NCBI GenBank assembly: GCA_959606065.1
Contig: CAUHHV010000001.1
Coordinates: forward strand, 124,001 to 188,000
Reading direction: 5' to 3'
Length of the DNA: 64,000 nucleotides
Source of the DNA: an uncultured Collinsella sp.
GTDB taxonomy: Bacteria; Actinomycetota; Coriobacteriia; Coriobacteriales; Coriobacteriaceae
This document shows positions 61,008 to 64,000 of this stretch, piece by piece. Position numbers and translations under genes: made by a program. The notes beneath the pieces were generated by a model. The model was not told the origin of the DNA. It did not search any database and saw only the letters and a program-made list of their open reading frames with translations. Position 1 is the first letter of the stretch. The number at the start of each line of letters is the position of its first letter.

Positions 61008-62090
61008 CTAGAGCGTGTGGCCGTAGGCGTTGGCGGCCTTGATGGCGGCGGCGAACTTCTCGTCGGTGAAGGGCTCCGGATTGCCTTGCTTCCACTCGTT
61101 GGTGGCGTGCGCGTACTCGCACAGGGCCGGGATATCGGACTCGGAAAGCCCGACCTGCTCAAGCGTCACGGGCAGCCCCATCTCCTTGTTAAAGGCTGCG
61201 TAGCGCTCAAGGTTCTCGGTATCGCCCGTGTAGGCAAACAGCACCAGCACGCCCAGACTCACGACCTCGCCATGCAGGTAGGTGCCCTCACGCGGAATGC
61301 TGCAGGTGGCGTTGTAGAACGCGTGCGCCACACTTGAGTTGTAGTAGTAATCGTTCTGGTTGGTCAGGTTTGAGACATAGCCCGTGTTGACCACGATATC
61401 GAGCGCGATCTGCTTGACGGCCTCGCTCGACAGGTTCTGGCGCACGTCCTCAAGACCCTGGACGCCATAGGTAAATAGCGGCTCGGAGCAGGTGTGGGCG
61501 AGTGCCAGGCCAAGACCGGCGGTGTGCTCCAGGTTGCCGGCGCTCGTGGCGTACTCGACCTCGGGCTGCTTAGACAGGGCATCGCCCACGCCGGCCCAGA
61601 AGTATTCTGCCGGTGCCTCGGCGATGATCTTGGGGTTGATGAAGATGTGAGCGGGGCGGTTGGGGTACGAATAGCCCTCGAGCGAGCCGTCGTCGTTGTA
61701 GACAACGGCAATGGCGGTCGCGGCGGAGCAGTTGGAACAAATCGTCGGGACGGTGAAGACGATCTTCTTGAGCTCGATGGCCGCCGTCTTCACGGTATCG
61801 AGCGCCTTGCCGCCGCCACAGGCAATGAGCACGTCGGCTTCCTGGCAGGCAGGGGAGTTCACGACCTTGGCGATATTGGCACGCGTACTGTTGGTACCGT
61901 AGACGCGCGTCTCCAGAATCTCGACGTCGGTACCTGCCAGCGCAGCTTCGATACCGGGAAGCGCTGCGGCCAGTGCCCGCTTGCCACCGATGATCGCGAC
62001 CTTTGTCGCGCCGTACTCCGCCAGTGCGGCGGGCAGCTCGTCAAAGCAATCCTCGCCAACGGTGTAGTCGCTCATTCCAATCGTGCGCAT
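61008..62090 (-). CDS. Iron-containing alcohol/glycerol dehydrogenase family protein
   Basis: 360 aa. NAD-binding ACGGGKALDTVKTAA, and metal ligands Asp in WAGVGDALSK, His in SSVAHAFYNA and His in TYLHGEVVSLG. The pattern is closest to glycerol dehydrogenase-like members. Such enzymes oxidise glycerol, 1,2-propanediol or related polyols. No dihydroxyacetone kinase is adjacent, so the substrate is open. The gene is divergent from ileS. Confidence 0.85.
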   Translation of the reverse strand: MRTIGMSDYTVGEDCFDELPAALAEYGATKVAIIGGKRALAAALPGIEAALAGTDVEILETRVYGTNSTRANIAKVVNSPACQEADVLIACGGGKALDTVKTAAIELKKIVFTVPTICSNCSAATAIAVVYNDDGSLEGYSYPNRPAHIFINPKIIAEAPAEYFWAGVGDALSKQPEVEYATSAGNLEHTAGLGLALAHTCSEPLFTYGVQGLEDVRQNLSSEAVKQIALDIVVNTGYVSNLTNQNDYYYNSSVAHAFYNATCSIPREGTYLHGEVVSLGVLVLFAYTGDTENLERYAAFNKEMGLPVTLEQVGLSESDIPALCEYAHATNEWKQGNPEPFTDEKFAAAIKAANAYGHTL

Positions 62091-62229
62091 AGCAACCTTC
62101 TTTCGTTCGATAGAGTGCTTTCAGGTATTTTGCTCCTAGAGCAGGGCTGTAATAGCGAGAAATTTCGAACGTATAAAACCAGTGTTGAGGGTTTTTCGCC
62201 GGCGAGGAACGTGCTAGCATACTCCGCAT

Positions 62230-62545
62230 AAGCGTTGATGGGGATGAGTAGTCGGCCATCCGCATGCTACAGAGAGCGGGGAGCGCTGAGAACCCGTGCA
62301 TGCGACCGATGAAAATCACCCCGGAGCTGCGGTCCCAACGGACGTGCCGCACAGGCACGTCTTAGTAGATATCGCCGAGATGGTCGTCGATACAGGCCAG
62401 CCGAGTAACGGATGCGAGCGCGCTAGAAGCGGGCGAGGGCATCTAAGCTGGGTGGTTAAGCGAAGAGCTTTTGCGGGCGCACAGCCCGTTTTGTGGCGCT
62501 TCGTCCCAGCTTGCAGGGACGGGCGCTTTTTTTGGTGCCCAGAGG
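62230..62545 (+). promoter_or_regulatory. Isoleucine T-box leader of ileS
   Basis: Stem I starts with GATGGGGATGAGTAGTCGG (AGTA motif), includes AGAGAGCGGGGAGCGCTGAG, and shows an ATC specifier at 62316-62318 (GAAAATCACC). The T-box sequence is GGGTGGTTAAGCG (62450-62462), whose ribose-UGG analogue pairs with uncharged tRNA-Ile. The terminator follows at 62496. Uncharged tRNA should favour the antiterminator and allow ileS transcription. Confidence 0.85.
62496..62533 (+). terminator. T-box-controlled terminator of ileS
   Basis: GCGC-TT-CGTCCC pairs with GGGACG-G-GCGC around an 8-base loop, followed by seven T's. It lies 44 bases before the ileS start. Confidence 0.8.
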
Positions 62546-62576
62546 GCGTGCGCGCCCACGACATGAAAGGGGTACC

Positions 62577-64000
62577 GTGGCAAACGAGTACAAGCAGACG
62601 ATGAATCTGCCCAAGACCGGTTTTCCCATGCGTGCCGGTCTTTCCAAGTCCGAGCCCAAGCGACTCAAGGACTGGCAGGACAACAAGGTCTACGAGCAGG
62701 TTCTGAAGAAGAACGAGGGTCACAAGAAGTTCGTGCTGCACGACGGTCCTCCGTACGCCAACGGCCCGATCCACATCGGCCACGCCATGAACAAGATCTC
62801 CAAGGACATGATCAACCGCTACTGGATGATGCAGGGCTATGAGGTTCCCTATGTCCCCGGTTGGGACTGCCATGGTCAACCGATCGAGCACAAGGTCGAG
62901 GAGAAGCTCGGCACCGAGAAGTTCAACCAGACCCCCACGGCCAAGATTCGTGAGCTCTGCAACGAGTTCGCTGTCGAGAACATCGAGCTGCAGAAGGCCG
63001 GTTTCCGTCGTCTGGGCGTGCTCGGCGACTGGGATAACCCCTATCTGACGCTCTATCACCAGCACGATGCCGCCGACATCGAGGTCTTCAAGGCCATGTT
63101 CGATAAGGGCATGATCTATCGCGGCCACAAGCCGGTTCACTGGTGCAAGCACTGCCACACCGCGCTGGCCGAGGCCGAGATTGAGTACTCCGACGAGACG
63201 AGCCCCTCCATCTTCGTGCGCTTTGAGATGACCTCCAAGCCCGCCGGCCTCGAGAACTTCGACGGCCCGGTCGACTTTATCATCTGGACGACCACGCCGT
63301 GGACCATCCCCTCTGACCAGGCCGTTTCCCTTAAGCCCGGCGCCGCCTATGTCGCCGTTGAGCACGATGGCCGTGCCGAGGTCATGCTCGAGGACCTGGC
63401 TCCCAAGTGCTGCGAGGAGTTTGGCTGGGAGTACACCCCGGTCATGGTCGACGGCGAGCCCTATGTGGTTCCCGCCGAGACGTTCCACCACATCCACTAC
63501 AAGCAGCCGATCTTTGACGGTGTTGAGGGCGTGGCGCTCCTGGCCGACTACGTCGGTGTCGATGACGGTACCGGTATCGTCCACAACTCGCCCGGCCACG
63601 GCGTCGACGACTACTTCGCCTGCCTCAAGGAAGGCATCACCGACATCTGCATGCCGGTCGATGACGACGGCAAGTTCTACACCGGCGAGGAGTTTGGCAC
63701 CGGTGGTCCCTTCAGCGGTATGGATACCGATGAGGCCAACCCGCATATCATCGAGTTCCTGCGCGAGCGCGGCACCCTGGTCCTCGAGAAGAAGATCACG
63801 CACAGCTATCCGCACTGCTGGCGCTGCAAGCACCCGGTGCTCTTCCGTGCTACTGACCAGTGGTTTGTCTCGATGGACAAGACCGGTTTGCGCGAGCAGG
63901 CTGGCAAAGAGGTCCGCGAGAACGTCAAGTGGTATCCGGCCCACGCGGCCAACCGCATCGGTGCCATGGTCGAGCAGCGTCCCGACTGGTGCATCAGCCG
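62577..64000 (+). CDS. ileS: Isoleucyl-tRNA synthetase (5' part, runs off the window)
   Basis: The first 474 codons; the frame is open to the edge. GTG 62577 follows AAAGGGG. PPYANGPIHIGHAMNKISKD carries the HIGH signature, and the CP1 editing domain (TTPWTIPSDQAVSLKPG; HNSPGHGVDDYF) is present. The KMSKS loop lies beyond the window. Expression is controlled by the upstream T-box with an ATC specifier. Confidence 0.95.
   Translation, partial: MANEYKQTMNLPKTGFPMRAGLSKSEPKRLKDWQDNKVYEQVLKKNEGHKKFVLHDGPPYANGPIHIGHAMNKISKDMINRYWMMQGYEVPYVPGWDCHGQPIEHKVEEKLGTEKFNQTPTAKIRELCNEFAVENIELQKAGFRRLGVLGDWDNPYLTLYHQHDAADIEVFKAMFDKGMIYRGHKPVHWCKHCHTALAEAEIEYSDETSPSIFVRFEMTSKPAGLENFDGPVDFIIWTTTPWTIPSDQAVSLKPGAAYVAVEHDGRAEVMLEDLAPKCCEEFGWEYTPVMVDGEPYVVPAETFHHIHYKQPIFDGVEGVALLADYVGVDDGTGIVHNSPGHGVDDYFACLKEGITDICMPVDDDGKFYTGEEFGTGGPFSGMDTDEANPHIIEFLRERGTLVLEKKITHSYPHCWRCKHPVLFRATDQWFVSMDKTGLREQAGKEVRENVKWYPAHAANRIGAMVEQRPDWCIS

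Overview
The window reads as chromosomal DNA of a Coriobacteriia member (Actinomycetota), most likely Collinsella. The basis is the high GC content, the codon use (GCC, GAC, CTG, CGC), the frequent GTG/TTG starts, and the gene order coaD - SepIVA-like coiled coil - DUF177 - rpmF - plsX - acpP - rnc - smc - ftsY - ffh, which combines actinobacterial and Gram-positive arrangements. No database search was possible; names come from motifs and synteny.

Layout. (1) 1-2.4 kb: an AlbA_2/Schlafen-type regulator on the minus strand, flanked by short tandem repeats and a nested inverted repeat. (2) 2.4-13.5 kb: a nine-gene co-directional operon. It holds a Gram-positive type Pel exopolysaccharide locus (PelD with a SDR-like N-terminus and a retained RxxD c-di-GMP site, PelE, a deacetylase-only PelA, PelF, PelG), followed by a CotH-like lipoprotein kinase (one-base frameshift), a VTC/triphosphate-tunnel protein and a DUF4956 membrane protein. 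(3) 13.5-18.1 kb: sucrose use (LacI regulator, PTS EIIBC, GH32 hydrolase) with three LacI-type operators. (4) 18.1-24.2 kb: a divergent PLP enzyme, a ModE/LysR-type mini regulator, guaB and leuS. (5) 24.4-36 kb: rimP-nusA-infB-rbfA-nrnA-truB-ribF-dnaG-rpoD, a translation, RNA and replication core. (6) 36.2-51.5 kb: two identical tRNA-Asn genes, then Asp23/Gls24, fakA-like, recG, rsmD, coaD, coiled coil, DUF177, rpmF, plsX, acpP, rnc, smc, ftsY and ffh. (7) 51.6-59.5 kb: a DUF134-NifX fusion with a His/Cys-rich tail, thyA-folA, an RNA methyltransferase, a MATE exporter, cobO, ftsH and a DUF523 gene. (8) 59.5-61 kb: a scar of mobile elements (serine recombinase tail, IS3 tail) with an AT-rich S51 peptidase that looks transferred. 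(9) 61-64 kb: an iron-type alcohol/glycerol dehydrogenase, then an Ile T-box leader and the 5' part of ileS.

The items I find most worth following are the coupling of a c-di-GMP-responsive Pel locus to a CotH-VTC-DUF4956 module in one operon; a recurring class of nested long inverted repeats in intergenic DNA whose arms differ in sequence but share architecture; a REP-like hairpin repeat with covarying stems and a TNNC tetraloop; a zinc-finger-like tail on NusA; and a self-contained DUF134-NifX regulator flanked by palindromic operators.
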